Assembly (NCBI GenBank): GCA_020631235.1
Contig: JAHDHQ010000015.1
Span: forward strand, 1-64,000
Origin: Saprospiraceae bacterium
GTDB taxonomy: Bacteria; Bacteroidota; Bacteroidia; Chitinophagales; Saprospiraceae
Direction of reading: 5' to 3'
Length of the DNA: 64,000 nt
Of this stretch, positions 1 through 9,318 are shown piece after piece (within the stretch, counting starts at the first letter, position 1; each line of letters begins with the position of its first letter). The position numbers were made by a program, and so were the translations under genes. The notes below the pieces were generated by a model. It was not told where the DNA came from. It did not search any database and saw only the letters and a list, made by a program, of their open reading frames with translations.

Positions 1-2
1 TA

Positions 3-272
3 CTCAGCCAGGAAAGCATACAAGCAAGAGGAATAAAGAGCATAGAAAATATCCAAGATACTTAAAGGATCAATTTCCAAACTGAAAATTCTGAATACAT
101 GATAAGCCAATCAAGTGAAGGATTGATAATTGATCCAATAAATAAAATAATTTATCCAGATTCAACAATATCCGTCCAATCAGGCTTAATTAAAAAACAA
201 ATGAGCAAAAGTGTTTTAAAGAAAATATTAAAATCAAAGAAAGCTTCAAAAATGAATAAAAACAAAACTTAA
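3..272 (+). pseudogene. Possible broken ORF remnant at window edge
   Basis: Reading from base 3 gives a protein-like stretch that enters from outside the window, stops at TAA (63-65), then continues open in the same frame to TAA at 270-272. The second part, from ATG at 99, would be 57 residues with a lysine-rich tail. I recognise no family. It may be a gene end disabled by a nonsense codon, or a chance reading. The rest up to 464 is AT-rich and I see no gene or clear promoter in it. Confidence 0.22.
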
Positions 273-464
273 TCGGCGAATAATATTTCCGCTATTAAAA
301 TTCTATTTTGTAAATCATTATACATTTAACTGTATCAATGAATTTGGAGAACAGAAAAAATATTAAAACTAATATTCGCATTGATCTCTAAAAACATAAA
401 GACAGAATAAGTATAATAATGTGCAAACGCTTACGTAATTTATAATCTTAATAAAAATTCAAAA

Positions 465-2369
465 TTGATCTTTTCGCTAAGGAGAAAAATATTAACATTC
501 TTGATTCTTTACCTAGTCTGCTCATCAATGATAGTCGCTCAATTGGTAAGCTACAATGAAGTACGGGATAGTTTCAGCCTTTCGATTCGAAGTCTAAGTG
601 ATGAAGTGCGGCTAAAAAAGATAGCTGAATTTTGCGAAAAACGCACAGAATCAGATGTCGAAAACGTTATTTATTTTGCACAACAAGGTATAGCATTAGC
701 TGAGAAATTGAATATCCAAACAGAACAATCAAGACTCTGGAGATTCTTGGGTTATGGTTATACTAGTAGTAGCCAAATGAATGATGCCTTTACTAGCTTT
801 GATAAATCATTACAAATTGCAACTGCCATTGGTGATTCATTTAATATTATTAAAACTTCTACAGCACTTGGGTTTTACTACGATGGAATTGGAGAAATAG
901 ACCAAGCAAAAATTCTTTACAACCAAGCATTGCCAATGGCTAAACTGCTTAAAGAGTACAAAACACAGCAAATTATTCTGTGTTATAAGGCTATAATGCT
1001 TAGACGAGAAGGAAAATATGATGAATCAATGTCCTTGTACAATGAAATTCTTGGTTTAAGTAGAATTCATAACTTGGATTCTATAGCAATATTAAGAAAT
1101 AAGGCACAGCTTCACGCAAATATGGGCAACTATAGTGAGGCTTTAGACATCTATTATAATATAAAAAAGACCTCTGATCCTATTAAAAATCATTTGTTGT
1201 TTGCCGACATAAATCACAATATTGCTTTTATACTAAAAAGTAACAAGTTGCACAAACAAGCATTAGAATATTATCATCAAGTGTATGCATACTTTTTAGA
1301 TCATCAAAATTTCTTGCATTGTTCCATCATTAATGAGTCAATAGGTGAAATTAAGCTAGAAATGAATGAACTAGATCAGGCCGAAACCTATCTATTGAAA
1401 GGACTAGACATGAGGCAAGAACAGGGCTTAGGAAGGACTGGTACCGCTTTAGAACATTTAGGCTTAGTGAAGCTAAAACAAAACAAGTATAGCGAAGCGA
1501 ATGACTACCTCTCAATGGCTCTTGATAGCTTTGAACGAGTCAAAAACAAACGAAGAATAGCTCTAACTCTATGTCATTTGTCTCAATTATATCTGCAAAC
1601 AAATGAGCTTGAAAAAAGCATTACATTCGCTGATAGTTCAAGACAAATTGCGAATACTAATGAATTTGATGCCACATATGCGCTCGCACTGGAACATCTA
1701 ATTGATGCTTATAAACAAATTCAAAACTATGAACAAGTGTTCATCTTGCAACAAGAGTTGGATGTCGCAAAAAAAGAGCTAGAAGACCCAGAAAAACTGT
1801 TTGAAATATCAAGACAAATTGTAGCACAAAAAGTTTTAGATCATAAGAAACATAAAACTTCTGATGAGTCTGCATCATTTCCAAAATGGATGTTTGGAGG
1901 AATGCTTTTATTAATACCTGTAGGCTTTTGGCTATTTTATGTTAGAAAGCAAAATAATATTGCTATCAAATCCAAAAAAATGCCTGCCAATTCAACACAT
2001 AAAACCGATGTTATTCCTGCAAATGAAGCAGAAAAGTTGAAGAAAACACTTCACGATTTAATGATAAAACAAAAACCATATATAAATACAGACTTGAAGC
2101 TAAATGATCTAGCAAGTGCAATAGCTATCACAGACAAAAAACTATCAGCATTATTAAATTACAATCTTAATACTTCATTCTATGATTATATCAATCAATG
2201 GAGAATTCAGGAATTCCAAAAGAAAGCTCAGGAACCAAATAGCAAAGAATTCTCTATTACGGGTTTAGCATACATATGTGGTTTTAAATCAAAAAGTAGC
2301 TTTTATCGATGTTTTAAAAAGGAGATGGGCATGTCTCCTTCAGAATATTTAAAAAAATTGTCTTCTTAA
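465..2369 (+). CDS. TPR-repeat transmembrane regulator with C-terminal AraC-type HTH domain
   Basis: This is a one-protein signalling regulator. Residues 8-26 form an export/anchor segment, about 50-450 are helical TPR-like repeats (many A/Y/L pairs in roughly 40-residue spacing), 475-493 are a membrane span ending in a basic stop-transfer sequence, and about 521-632 are an AraC/XylS two-helix-turn-helix DNA-binding domain with the family's typical end (GF-KSKSSFYR-F, then G-SPSEYL). The layout implies periplasmic TPRs sensing a ligand or protein and a cytoplasmic DNA-binding end. The start is TTG: no ATG lies upstream in frame and the first ATG (residue 22) would cut the signal segment. It stands directly before the secreted hydrolase run at 2489-7348, a plausible target. 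The architecture is known in Bacteroidota; the target is inference. Confidence 0.85.
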   Translation: MIFSLRRKILTFLILYLVCSSMIVAQLVSYNEVRDSFSLSIRSLSDEVRLKKIAEFCEKRTESDVENVIYFAQQGIALAEKLNIQTEQSRLWRFLGYGYTSSSQMNDAFTSFDKSLQIATAIGDSFNIIKTSTALGFYYDGIGEIDQAKILYNQALPMAKLLKEYKTQQIILCYKAIMLRREGKYDESMSLYNEILGLSRIHNLDSIAILRNKAQLHANMGNYSEALDIYYNIKKTSDPIKNHLLFADINHNIAFILKSNKLHKQALEYYHQVYAYFLDHQNFLHCSIINESIGEIKLEMNELDQAETYLLKGLDMRQEQGLGRTGTALEHLGLVKLKQNKYSEANDYLSMALDSFERVKNKRRIALTLCHLSQLYLQTNELEKSITFADSSRQIANTNEFDATYALALEHLIDAYKQIQNYEQVFILQQELDVAKKELEDPEKLFEISRQIVAQKVLDHKKHKTSDESASFPKWMFGGMLLLIPVGFWLFYVRKQNNIAIKSKKMPANSTHKTDVIPANEAEKLKKTLHDLMIKQKPYINTDLKLNDLASAIAITDKKLSALLNYNLNTSFYDYINQWRIQEFQKKAQEPNSKEFSITGLAYICGFKSKSSFYRCFKKEMGMSPSEYLKKLSS

Positions 2370-2372
2370 TTT

Positions 2373-2394
2373 GTCCTTTTGCATCTAAAAGGAC
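2373..2394 (+). terminator. Hairpin after the TPR/AraC gene
   Basis: A perfect 8-bp stem (2373-2380 with 2387-2394) with a 6-nt loop begins 3 nt after the stop codon. The following tract is only weakly T-rich, so termination is likely but may be incomplete. Confidence 0.5.
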
Positions 2395-2488
2395 TTGGTT
2401 ATCCAATTCCTACCCCACCTTAGCGATATTGTTTCAATTCACACATCTGTAAACTATTGCAGTGAGTGGCAAACTAAATTCAATATTC

Positions 2489-2902
2489 ATGTTGAGATAT
2501 GTAATCTTTTTTGCCGTATTATTTTCTCTTTCCACTTCTGATGCCCAGTCCGAAAAGGCACTTATTGAAGCTACACTCAATGACTATCTTGAAGGCACAT
2601 CTCTTGCTAAGCCTGAACAAATAAGACGAGCCTTTCATGAAGAATTAAATCTGTATTCTGTTAATAATGAAGGGCAACTTTCCGTCTGGAAAGGCTCTGA
2701 ATACATTGATGGTTATGTCGGGAGTAAACCAAGCAATCGTTTAGGCAAAATCCTTCAAATCGATTATGAAAAGAATGCAGCTATTGCAAAAATAGAAATC
2801 TACTACCCTCAAAACCCCCAAACGGCTTATATCGACTATTTTATGCTTTTAAAGCTTGAAAATAAATGGACAATTATTCACAAAATTTATACAAAAAAAT
2901 GA
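2489..2902 (+). CDS. Secreted NTF2-like / putative lumazine-binding (Lumazine_bd_2) protein
   Basis: A 137-residue protein. After a signal peptide (cut probably after SDA, about residue 19) comes one small cone-shaped alpha+beta domain: an N-terminal helix with a DYLEGT motif, a short FHEELNLYSVN segment, and C-terminal strands ending in W-IIHKIY, as in the Lumazine_bd_2/NTF2-like superfamily. Many of these proteins have no shown ligand, so no reaction is claimed. I chose the ATG at 2489 rather than an upstream GTG (2462) because the signal peptide begins there. Its TGA stop overlaps the ATG of the next gene, so the two are probably translationally coupled. Confidence 0.72.
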   Translation: MLRYVIFFAVLFSLSTSDAQSEKALIEATLNDYLEGTSLAKPEQIRRAFHEELNLYSVNNEGQLSVWKGSEYIDGYVGSKPSNRLGKILQIDYEKNAAIAKIEIYYPQNPQTAYIDYFMLLKLENKWTIIHKIYTKK

Positions 2903-4368
2903 TAGGCACCACTCAAAAAACCAAGCTATCCATGTTAGTATCTTTAGTACTTGCGATTCTATTTGGCTTTTCTTGTGTGTGTCAAGCCCAACAAGGAGAA
3001 GAAGACCTCAATAATATAATGTCCTCCCTTTCTTCGATTACACATATTGAGGGGGAAAAGCGAATAATAGCCTCATTTATAGAAAGAATGAAACATTACA
3101 ATATCCCTGGAGCAAGTATAGCCATTATGAAGGATGGAGAGCTACTCATTTCGAAAGCATATGGAGTTAAAACAGCCAATAATTCAGATCCAGTTGATCG
3201 CAATACTCTTTTTCAAGCAGCTTCTATTACTAAATCATTCTCAGCATTGGCTATATTAAAACTAGTGGACCAAGGCAAAATTAGTTTAGATGATCCAGTT
3301 AATCTACATTTGAAAGGCTGGAAGCTAGCAGACAATGATTTTACGAAAGATCGAGCAGTCACAATCAGATCGTTACTTAATCATACTGGAGGGACTAATG
3401 TGCATGGCTTTGATGGTTTTGCTCAGGGACTTGTGCTTCCTACAACAACTGCTGTGCTAGCTGGAGAAGGCACATCAGATCCAGTGGTCGTCTTCCAAAA
3501 GCCCTACGAAAAATGGGACTATTCTGGAGGTGGGTATGTCATCCTCCAAAAAGTGATAGAAGATGTGACTGGCTTAACTTTTTCAAACTTCATGAAAGCA
3601 GAAATTATAGAACCATTGGGAATGACAAACAGCACGTTTCAGCAGCCTTTAGATACCCTGATCTATGATAACATATCCGTCGCACATCATGTCAATGGAG
3701 ATGTCTGGGAAAATGGTTGGCAAAATTTTGCCGAAGCTGCTGCTGGAGGATTGTGGACTACTGCAGAGGACCTCATACAATACTATATTGAGATCCAAAG
3801 TATAATTTCAGGCAATGAAGATGGAATCCTAAAAAAATCAACGATCGAAGAGATGCTTAAACCTGGACTCAATAATTGGGGCTTAGGTGTAGAAATTAGA
3901 GGAACGGGCGATGATATAAAGTTTGGTCATGAGGGCAGTAATCCCGGTTATTTTGGAGAAATGATGGGATTTGCAGAGAAAGGTGATGCCGTTGTTATAC
4001 TAACCAATGGTAGTTCCGGAAGCTTAGTAAAAGAATTTCTCATTGCCGTATCTGATTATTACAATTGGGATTGGTCTCATCAAAGAAAATTACAAATTCA
4101 GACCTATAATGAAAGCAAATTATACCGATATACCGGAAGATATGCCTGGACAGAAAATGAAGCATGGCAAGTAGATATGACTCAAAAAGATGGCAAGTTA
4201 ATCTTTACTCCTCCTAATTATCCTGCGGACATTCTGACTCCTCTAAGTCCCAGTAACTTCATAGATTTGAGAACAGGTCTTGAAGTCAAATTTACAATAG
4301 ACGAAAACGAAAAGGTCAAAGCTATGACCTGGAAAGGAGGAAATAATTTCAATAAAATCGAAAACTAA
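2899..4368 (+). CDS. Secreted serine hydrolase of the beta-lactamase / class C PBP fold
   Basis: A 489-residue exported enzyme. A signal peptide (about residues 1-30) precedes a beta-lactamase-fold domain with the SxxK motif SITK at about 109-112, a Tyr motif YSG at about 208 in place of Y-x-N, and an HEG triplet (in GHEGSNPG) in the place of KTG. The C-terminal 90 residues form a small lipocalin-like extension common in this family. The natural substrate is unknown; relatives include D-amino-acid peptidases and esterases. The ATG at 2899 overlaps the preceding stop (ATGA), which favours it over an upstream start at 2866. It lies in a run with the gene before and after (4-nt gap), and a second homologue lies at 5843. 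Confidence 0.85.
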   Translation: MIGTTQKTKLSMLVSLVLAILFGFSCVCQAQQGEEDLNNIMSSLSSITHIEGEKRIIASFIERMKHYNIPGASIAIMKDGELLISKAYGVKTANNSDPVDRNTLFQAASITKSFSALAILKLVDQGKISLDDPVNLHLKGWKLADNDFTKDRAVTIRSLLNHTGGTNVHGFDGFAQGLVLPTTTAVLAGEGTSDPVVVFQKPYEKWDYSGGGYVILQKVIEDVTGLTFSNFMKAEIIEPLGMTNSTFQQPLDTLIYDNISVAHHVNGDVWENGWQNFAEAAAGGLWTTAEDLIQYYIEIQSIISGNEDGILKKSTIEEMLKPGLNNWGLGVEIRGTGDDIKFGHEGSNPGYFGEMMGFAEKGDAVVILTNGSSGSLVKEFLIAVSDYYNWDWSHQRKLQIQTYNESKLYRYTGRYAWTENEAWQVDMTQKDGKLIFTPPNYPADILTPLSPSNFIDLRTGLEVKFTIDENEKVKAMTWKGGNNFNKIEN

Positions 4369-4372
4369 ATCT

Positions 4373-5812
4373 ATGAAAATTAAAAAGAGATATAGCATCC
4401 CCTTATTTATTTTATGTATTGCTGCGATTGGTTTTCTGTTCTACACACATAAGCCTAAGGATTTTGAGAGAAAGAATAAGGATGGTAAAACTATCTCATG
4501 TAAAAGATACTATTTAAATGTCCCAGAAGTTTATGACGATCCCAAATCAGAAACCATTGAGATCGAATATGTAGTTTTGAAAAGTTTTTCCTCCAATCCC
4601 AAATCACCTATTTTCTTTTTAGCCGGAGGTCCAGGACAACAAGCTACTAAGCATGCTGAAAGCTCAGGTATGCTATCCTATTGGTCTATTTTTTTGGAAG
4701 ATAGAGATGTTGTACTTATTGATCAAAGAGGTGTGAGCGGTTTAAAGATGCTTTACTTTCAATGGAAATGGCCAGAACCAAACATTTTTGTGTCAAATAT
4801 AACAGCCAAGCAACATTTAGATGCAATGACTCAAAAAGCCATTAAAACCTTTGAGAAAAGAGGAATTAATCTTAAAGCCTATAATACACTTGCCAGTGCT
4901 CATGATATCGACCAGATAAGGAAATCATTAGCTTACCAACAGATCATTCCTATGGGATTTAGCTATGGTACACATCTAGGTCAAGCCTATATTAAAGCTT
5001 ATCAAAACCACGTAGAACGAGCTATTCTACTCGGTGTTGAAGGACTAGATGAAACTTTTAAACTTCCTTTAAGTTTAGATATACACTTTGATAAAATTGA
5101 TGGGCTTGTCCAACAAGATAGTAACCACCAAATCAAGATTCCAAATCTCAAGAAACTGTACTTGAAAGTGGCTGAAAAATTAGAAAATGAACCTGTCGAA
5201 TTAGCCATAAAAACACCCCTGAAAACCAAACGCAAAGTAAAAATTGGCAAATTTGGTTTATACTATTTTATAAAAAGGGACATTGGCGACAGGTCTGACA
5301 TAGCAGATATAGTGGAGATGCTTTATAAAGCAGATAATGGAGATTATGGCTTACTTAAAAAATTTGCAGAGAAGCGATTTAGAGAATTTCTCATTATCCC
5401 TGCGATGACATTATCCATGGATCTTTCATCAGGAGCATCAGTAGCACGAATTGAACAGATAAAAAAAGAAGAACAGGAAAGTATTTTCGGCAATATCATA
5501 AATTTCCCCTTGTTAGACCTTCATAACAAATGGCCATCTAAAGATTTAGGAAATCAATTTCGAAGCCCTCTAAAAACCGATTTGCCTATGCTTCTAATAT
5601 CTGGTGATTTAGATGTAAATACACCTAGCCACCAAGCAGATTCACTTATGCAAAATTTAGCTAATGGAACGCACCTAATTATTAAAAATGCAGGTCATGA
5701 GCAATTAATGTATGAATGGGACACCATGAAAACCATGAAGGACTTTCTGAATGGAATGGATGTTAATGGCCGCGTATTATCATACCCTAAACTAAAACTT
5801 AGATCACTATAA
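4373..5812 (+). CDS. Membrane-anchored alpha/beta hydrolase, proline iminopeptidase/TAP-like (S33)
   Basis: Residues 8-24 form an N-terminal membrane anchor. The hydrolase domain shows the oxyanion-side GGPGQ motif, the IDQRG strand, the nucleophile elbow GFSYGT, and a C-terminal TAP-like segment with a GDLD acid turn and the GHE histidine. These are the hallmarks of S33 aminopeptidases and tripeptidyl peptidases. It should act outside the cytoplasmic membrane on small peptides. It starts 4 nt after the upstream serine hydrolase and is followed 30 nt later by a third hydrolase, suggesting one transcript for peptide or ester turnover. The substrate is inferred from family only. Confidence 0.85.
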   Translation: MKIKKRYSIPLFILCIAAIGFLFYTHKPKDFERKNKDGKTISCKRYYLNVPEVYDDPKSETIEIEYVVLKSFSSNPKSPIFFLAGGPGQQATKHAESSGMLSYWSIFLEDRDVVLIDQRGVSGLKMLYFQWKWPEPNIFVSNITAKQHLDAMTQKAIKTFEKRGINLKAYNTLASAHDIDQIRKSLAYQQIIPMGFSYGTHLGQAYIKAYQNHVERAILLGVEGLDETFKLPLSLDIHFDKIDGLVQQDSNHQIKIPNLKKLYLKVAEKLENEPVELAIKTPLKTKRKVKIGKFGLYYFIKRDIGDRSDIADIVEMLYKADNGDYGLLKKFAEKRFREFLIIPAMTLSMDLSSGASVARIEQIKKEEQESIFGNIINFPLLDLHNKWPSKDLGNQFRSPLKTDLPMLLISGDLDVNTPSHQADSLMQNLANGTHLIIKNAGHEQLMYEWDTMKTMKDFLNGMDVNGRVLSYPKLKLRSL

Positions 5813-5842
5813 ATGGATTTTTTTGACTAAAAATAACGCATT

Positions 5843-7348
5843 ATGAAAAATACATTATTGTTGGCTCTTATTATACAGATGGCTCTTACGGTATCTGCAC
5901 AAAAAAAAGATAACAAAGACACCAGACTACAGGGCATAGAACCTGAAATAAAATTGCTCATTGACCAGCATCATGCAGCTGGGCTGGCTGTAGCAGTAAT
6001 TCAGCACGGGAGAACTATTTATAGCAAGGGATTTGGATATAGAGACTATGAAAAAAAGATGCCTGTGGATGAAAATACTGTATTTGGAATTGGTTCTTGT
6101 ACAAAAGCATTCACGGCTTCAGTCTTAGGAATTCTTCAAGAGGAAGGCAAATTGGATTTCTATGACAGACCAAATCAACATCTAAAAAATCTAGAATTCT
6201 CGACTCCAGGAAAAAATGATTCAATCCGAATACATCATTTATTGACACATACTACGGGCTTATCGAGTACACCATCAGAATCGACGGCTGTGCTCTTCAT
6301 TCCTTCTGACAAGTACGAGCTAATACCGCGAATAAAGTATATAAACTCTAGCTCTGGGGTTGGTCAAGATTGGATATATAATAACTTGATGTACAGTGTG
6401 GCAGGTATGATATCAGAACAATCTACTGGTAAGTCTCTAGCGTATAACTGGAGAAAAATGATATTTAACCCTCTGGAAATGACAAACACCTATGCCGATC
6501 ATAAAGATGCTATCCAAAATTCTAATTTCTCCTTGGGATATGCCGTAGAAAACGGATCTCCAAGCAGGGTTATTGAAGAAGATATGTCTGTCAGAGGAGC
6601 AGGAGGAAGTATATTTAGTACAGTAGCAGACATGTCAAAATGGATGCAATTATGGTTGGATAAAGGTCAATATCATGACCAACAGATACTGCCTAAAAAA
6701 TATATAGAAGCTGCAACTGATACCATAGCTTTACTTCCATCAAATCCAAATCAAAGTGTTTATGTACCCAGATATTATGGGTATGGATGGGGAAATTGGT
6801 ATCACAAGGGATATAAGCGCACAGAACATGCAGGAGGTGTTTCCGGCTATGTGTCCAATGTTGTTTTATACCCAAATGAAAAGCTAGGTATTGTGGTGCT
6901 GTGTAATCAGACAGCTAGCTCGCTTCCTTCAAAGGTCAGCAATTTAATAATCGAAAAACTCTATCCCGAACTGGCAGAAAATGAAACAGAAATTCGGTTC
7001 AGTCAGACCACAATCATTGATCCCATCAATACACCTACCATTTCTGACTCCATACAAGCTCCAAGCTATGAATTGGAAGATTTGATCGGAACCTATCATC
7101 ATCCTGGCTTTGGAGAGATTGATATTACACTAAAAGGAAAAACTATGTATGCTTCTATGCCTTATGCTAAATTTAGATTAGAATATATAGGGGATGATAT
7201 ATTCATAGATCACTTCACAGAGCGACTGCCACACACATATTGGAGTTTTTTGGATTTTAAATTTGAAAAGGATCAAAATGAAACTGCATATAAGCTCCTC
7301 TTAAACTTGGATACTACCCCAGTGGTATTTAATAAACAAAATAGATAA
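5843..7348 (+). CDS. Secreted beta-lactamase-fold serine hydrolase with DUF3471-type C-terminus
   Basis: A 501-residue exported enzyme. A signal peptide (about 1-19, ending SAQ) precedes a class C beta-lactamase/PBP-like domain with SxxK as SCTK, Tyr motif YNN, and the HAG triplet in the KTG position. After about residue 400 comes a small domain (LIGTYHHPGFGEIDITL) of the DUF3471 type often fused to such hydrolases. It is paralogous in fold to the hydrolase at 2899 but not a close duplicate, since the tyrosine motif and C-terminal domain differ. It is probably the last gene of the hydrolase run. The substrate is unknown. Confidence 0.85.
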   Translation: MKNTLLLALIIQMALTVSAQKKDNKDTRLQGIEPEIKLLIDQHHAAGLAVAVIQHGRTIYSKGFGYRDYEKKMPVDENTVFGIGSCTKAFTASVLGILQEEGKLDFYDRPNQHLKNLEFSTPGKNDSIRIHHLLTHTTGLSSTPSESTAVLFIPSDKYELIPRIKYINSSSGVGQDWIYNNLMYSVAGMISEQSTGKSLAYNWRKMIFNPLEMTNTYADHKDAIQNSNFSLGYAVENGSPSRVIEEDMSVRGAGGSIFSTVADMSKWMQLWLDKGQYHDQQILPKKYIEAATDTIALLPSNPNQSVYVPRYYGYGWGNWYHKGYKRTEHAGGVSGYVSNVVLYPNEKLGIVVLCNQTASSLPSKVSNLIIEKLYPELAENETEIRFSQTTIIDPINTPTISDSIQAPSYELEDLIGTYHHPGFGEIDITLKGKTMYASMPYAKFRLEYIGDDIFIDHFTERLPHTYWSFLDFKFEKDQNETAYKLLLNLDTTPVVFNKQNR

Positions 7349-7491
7349 AGTCTTTTGCCTAAATATTCTTATTGACATCATATTTAAGTCTGCCGGAAAA
7401 ACATTACAAGAAAGGAATCGATACGGAAGGGTTTATATCTACTATCAAAGTGTATACTTATTGTTTTAATCAAAATTCGTTTATTAAGATT

Positions 7492-7665
7492 CTAATCATC
7501 ATTTGGATCATCCAAGACAATATTTACATATGCTGCTATCAGCGAACAAATAGTTATTAACAACACTTCATTAAAGCCAAATTCTAGCTTAAACACAAGC
7601 CTCATTGATAGAAGCAACGTAAATAGAAACAAAAATATTAAAACACTTTTCTTTAAAAACTTCAT
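7492..7665 (-). CDS. Small two-TM membrane protein (57 aa)
   Basis: I found this by reading the reverse strand of an otherwise empty 549-bp gap (7349-7897). ATG at 7665 opens a 57-residue frame with a basic N-terminus (MKFLKKS), one hydrophobic helix (about 8-25), a short charged link, a second hydrophobic stretch (about 33-51), and an acidic tail (DDPNDD). A well-formed promoter-like sequence lies about 60 nt upstream on the same strand. No family is recognised. The rest of the gap (to 7897) shows nothing else coding; a 62-codon reading on the opposite strand at 7372-7560 looks like its shadow. Confidence 0.55.
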   Translation of the reverse strand: MKFLKKSVLIFLFLFTLLLSMRLVFKLEFGFNEVLLITICSLIAAYVNIVLDDPNDD

Positions 7666-7724
7666 AGAAAATAAATGATGAACAATCCTCTATAAACAAA
7701 AATTAAAGGATAACCATATCCTTT

Positions 7725-7753
7725 CAAAGATAGAATTTGTTTTAACAACCCAA
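7725..7753 (-). promoter_or_regulatory. Bacteroidota-type promoter for the small membrane protein
   Basis: On the minus strand the -7 box TATCTTTG (7725-7732) matches TAnnTTTG perfectly, with a TTG (7751-7753) 18 nt upstream as the -33 element. The predicted start near 7718 gives a leader of about 50 nt before the ATG at 7665. Confidence 0.5.
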
Positions 7754-7918
7754 TAAGTTTCTTCCTAATCAGCAAACCGTCTCTCTGCTTTCTTAAAGAT
7801 TTTGCACAGCAGTCTAATAACGAACACACTCCCTAAATGAGTCATTTTTTAAATTATTACTAATTTTAAAAGACACAAAACAAATGAACTATAACAGTTG
7901 ATCTACAAATCCAACATT

Positions 7919-8488
7919 ATGAAAATCCTAAAATACATCTTACTATTACTTCTACTCATCATCTTGTTCTTTTTTGGAAAAGGATTATTGACTCCCAGTA
8001 TTGATTACGATTGTTCGATTCTAGTAAACAAACCAGCAAAAGAATGCTGGGCGGTCATGTCAGATACCACAAAATCCAGTCAGTGGATCAAAGGCTACAA
8101 AAGAAGTGAATTAGTAAGTGGTACATTTAATACTGTAGGCGCTATTTCTAATGTTTATGTCGAAGACCAAGGTCAAGAAATGATGATGCAAGAAACCATC
8201 ACCACCATAAAACCAAATAAACATATGGGCATGCGATTTACCATGGACTTTATGAATATGGACTATGACATTATCTTCGAAGAAAAAGATGGAAAAACAC
8301 AAATAAATACAACATCAAAAACCACAGGAAATGGACTGTTTGCTAAATCAATGATTTCATTCATGGGTGGTTCTATGATAGACCAAGAAACTGAAAATCT
8401 AAAAAACTTGAAAACATTAATCGAAGCAAATACAACGGATTACTTTCCCAACATCATCCAAGTTCCAGCAACATTACATACACAATAA
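7919..8488 (+). CDS. Membrane-anchored SRPBCC (START/Bet v1-like) protein
   Basis: A 189-residue protein with a strongly hydrophobic N-terminal helix (about residues 4-20) followed by a polyketide-cyclase-like SRPBCC domain: a first strand of the form DYDCSILVNKPAKECWAVMSD, the W-KGYK segment after the first helices, and a long C-terminal helix. SRPBCC domains bind hydrophobic ligands in a deep cavity; no ligand can be named. The ATG at 7919 was chosen because it starts directly before the membrane helix; a longer TTG start at 7898 is less likely. The next gene follows after 33 nt on the same strand. Confidence 0.72.
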   Translation: MKILKYILLLLLLIILFFFGKGLLTPSIDYDCSILVNKPAKECWAVMSDTTKSSQWIKGYKRSELVSGTFNTVGAISNVYVEDQGQEMMMQETITTIKPNKHMGMRFTMDFMNMDYDIIFEEKDGKTQINTTSKTTGNGLFAKSMISFMGGSMIDQETENLKNLKTLIEANTTDYFPNIIQVPATLHTQ

Positions 8489-8521
8489 GCAAGAGCAAGG
8501 CGAAAATCATTAATTCCAGCT

Positions 8522-9289
8522 ATGAAAATCAGGAACGACAAAGACGTACAACTTCTAGAAGAAACCATAAAAATCGAACTGGGTATCGATGTAAGTAAGT
8601 ATAGAAATGAAGAAGTGGCAGAAAACTTCGTCCAACTGCTAGTCTTTCCAAATTACGTATTTAAATGGGTTTTAAGACCGGTATTCTTTGCTTTCGTCGC
8701 TTACCTGCTTGGCTTTTTGCTTATTGATCTTGTGCACGTAGAGTACATTATATATGCTTTAGTTGGACTCGGTTTGTTTCTTTTGTTAGGCATTACTTTC
8801 GGATTGTTATTCCTCACTTGGAAAATGAAAAAAGATATGTGGGGCATCATTAATTACTCACTGAATATAATGAATGATGCGGTAATAGATCTTAATGAAG
8901 TAGGTCACCAATTAACACCTGAAAATCGCAAGCAAGTGTTAGGATTATTGTTTAAAGGGATCATACACATTGTAACTATTCCAATGATGTCTCAGGCTAT
9001 CTCAGAGAATGTTCCTCTAGTAGCGAGCCCCATAAAAGCCTTCACAAAAAAAGTACTCACTTTAGTAGCGGATAAAGTCATTTTTAGTGAAAATGATTTT
9101 GAGCATCAGCTTAGAGCAAGTGAAGAAATGGATAATCCTTTCGATACCTATTCTAAAATTATATCTGGTGCTTCCAAAGGCCTTGAAAAAGTAGTAGATG
9201 TCACCTTTGGAGTCGCACAGTTTCCCATGGCCATAATATTCACAATCGTTGCTATTGTATGGTATGTTTTTATAAGAATAATGAATTAA
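8522..9289 (+). CDS. Hypothetical multi-pass membrane protein
   Basis: A 255-residue protein of no family I recognise. A soluble N-terminus (about 1-45) leads into two close hydrophobic helices (about 55-78 and 80-102), a central amphipathic region rich in I/V/M (about 140-190), and a final membrane helix (about 232-252). There is no signal peptide and no clear catalytic motif. It sits 33 nt after the SRPBCC gene, so the two may be co-expressed. Its end faces the TonB receptor gene, 29 nt away and convergent. Confidence 0.6.
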   Translation: MKIRNDKDVQLLEETIKIELGIDVSKYRNEEVAENFVQLLVFPNYVFKWVLRPVFFAFVAYLLGFLLIDLVHVEYIIYALVGLGLFLLLGITFGLLFLTWKMKKDMWGIINYSLNIMNDAVIDLNEVGHQLTPENRKQVLGLLFKGIIHIVTIPMMSQAISENVPLVASPIKAFTKKVLTLVADKVIFSENDFEHQLRASEEMDNPFDTYSKIISGASKGLEKVVDVTFGVAQFPMAIIFTIVAIVWYVFIRIMN

Positions 9290-9318
9290 CTAATCCAACC
9301 AACATTGGACAATACACC

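Noticed and set aside
7372-7560. 62-codon + strand frame
   Set aside because: It lies opposite the better-supported minus-strand small membrane protein, starts without a convincing signal, and its content fits a complementary-strand shadow of that hydrophobic frame.
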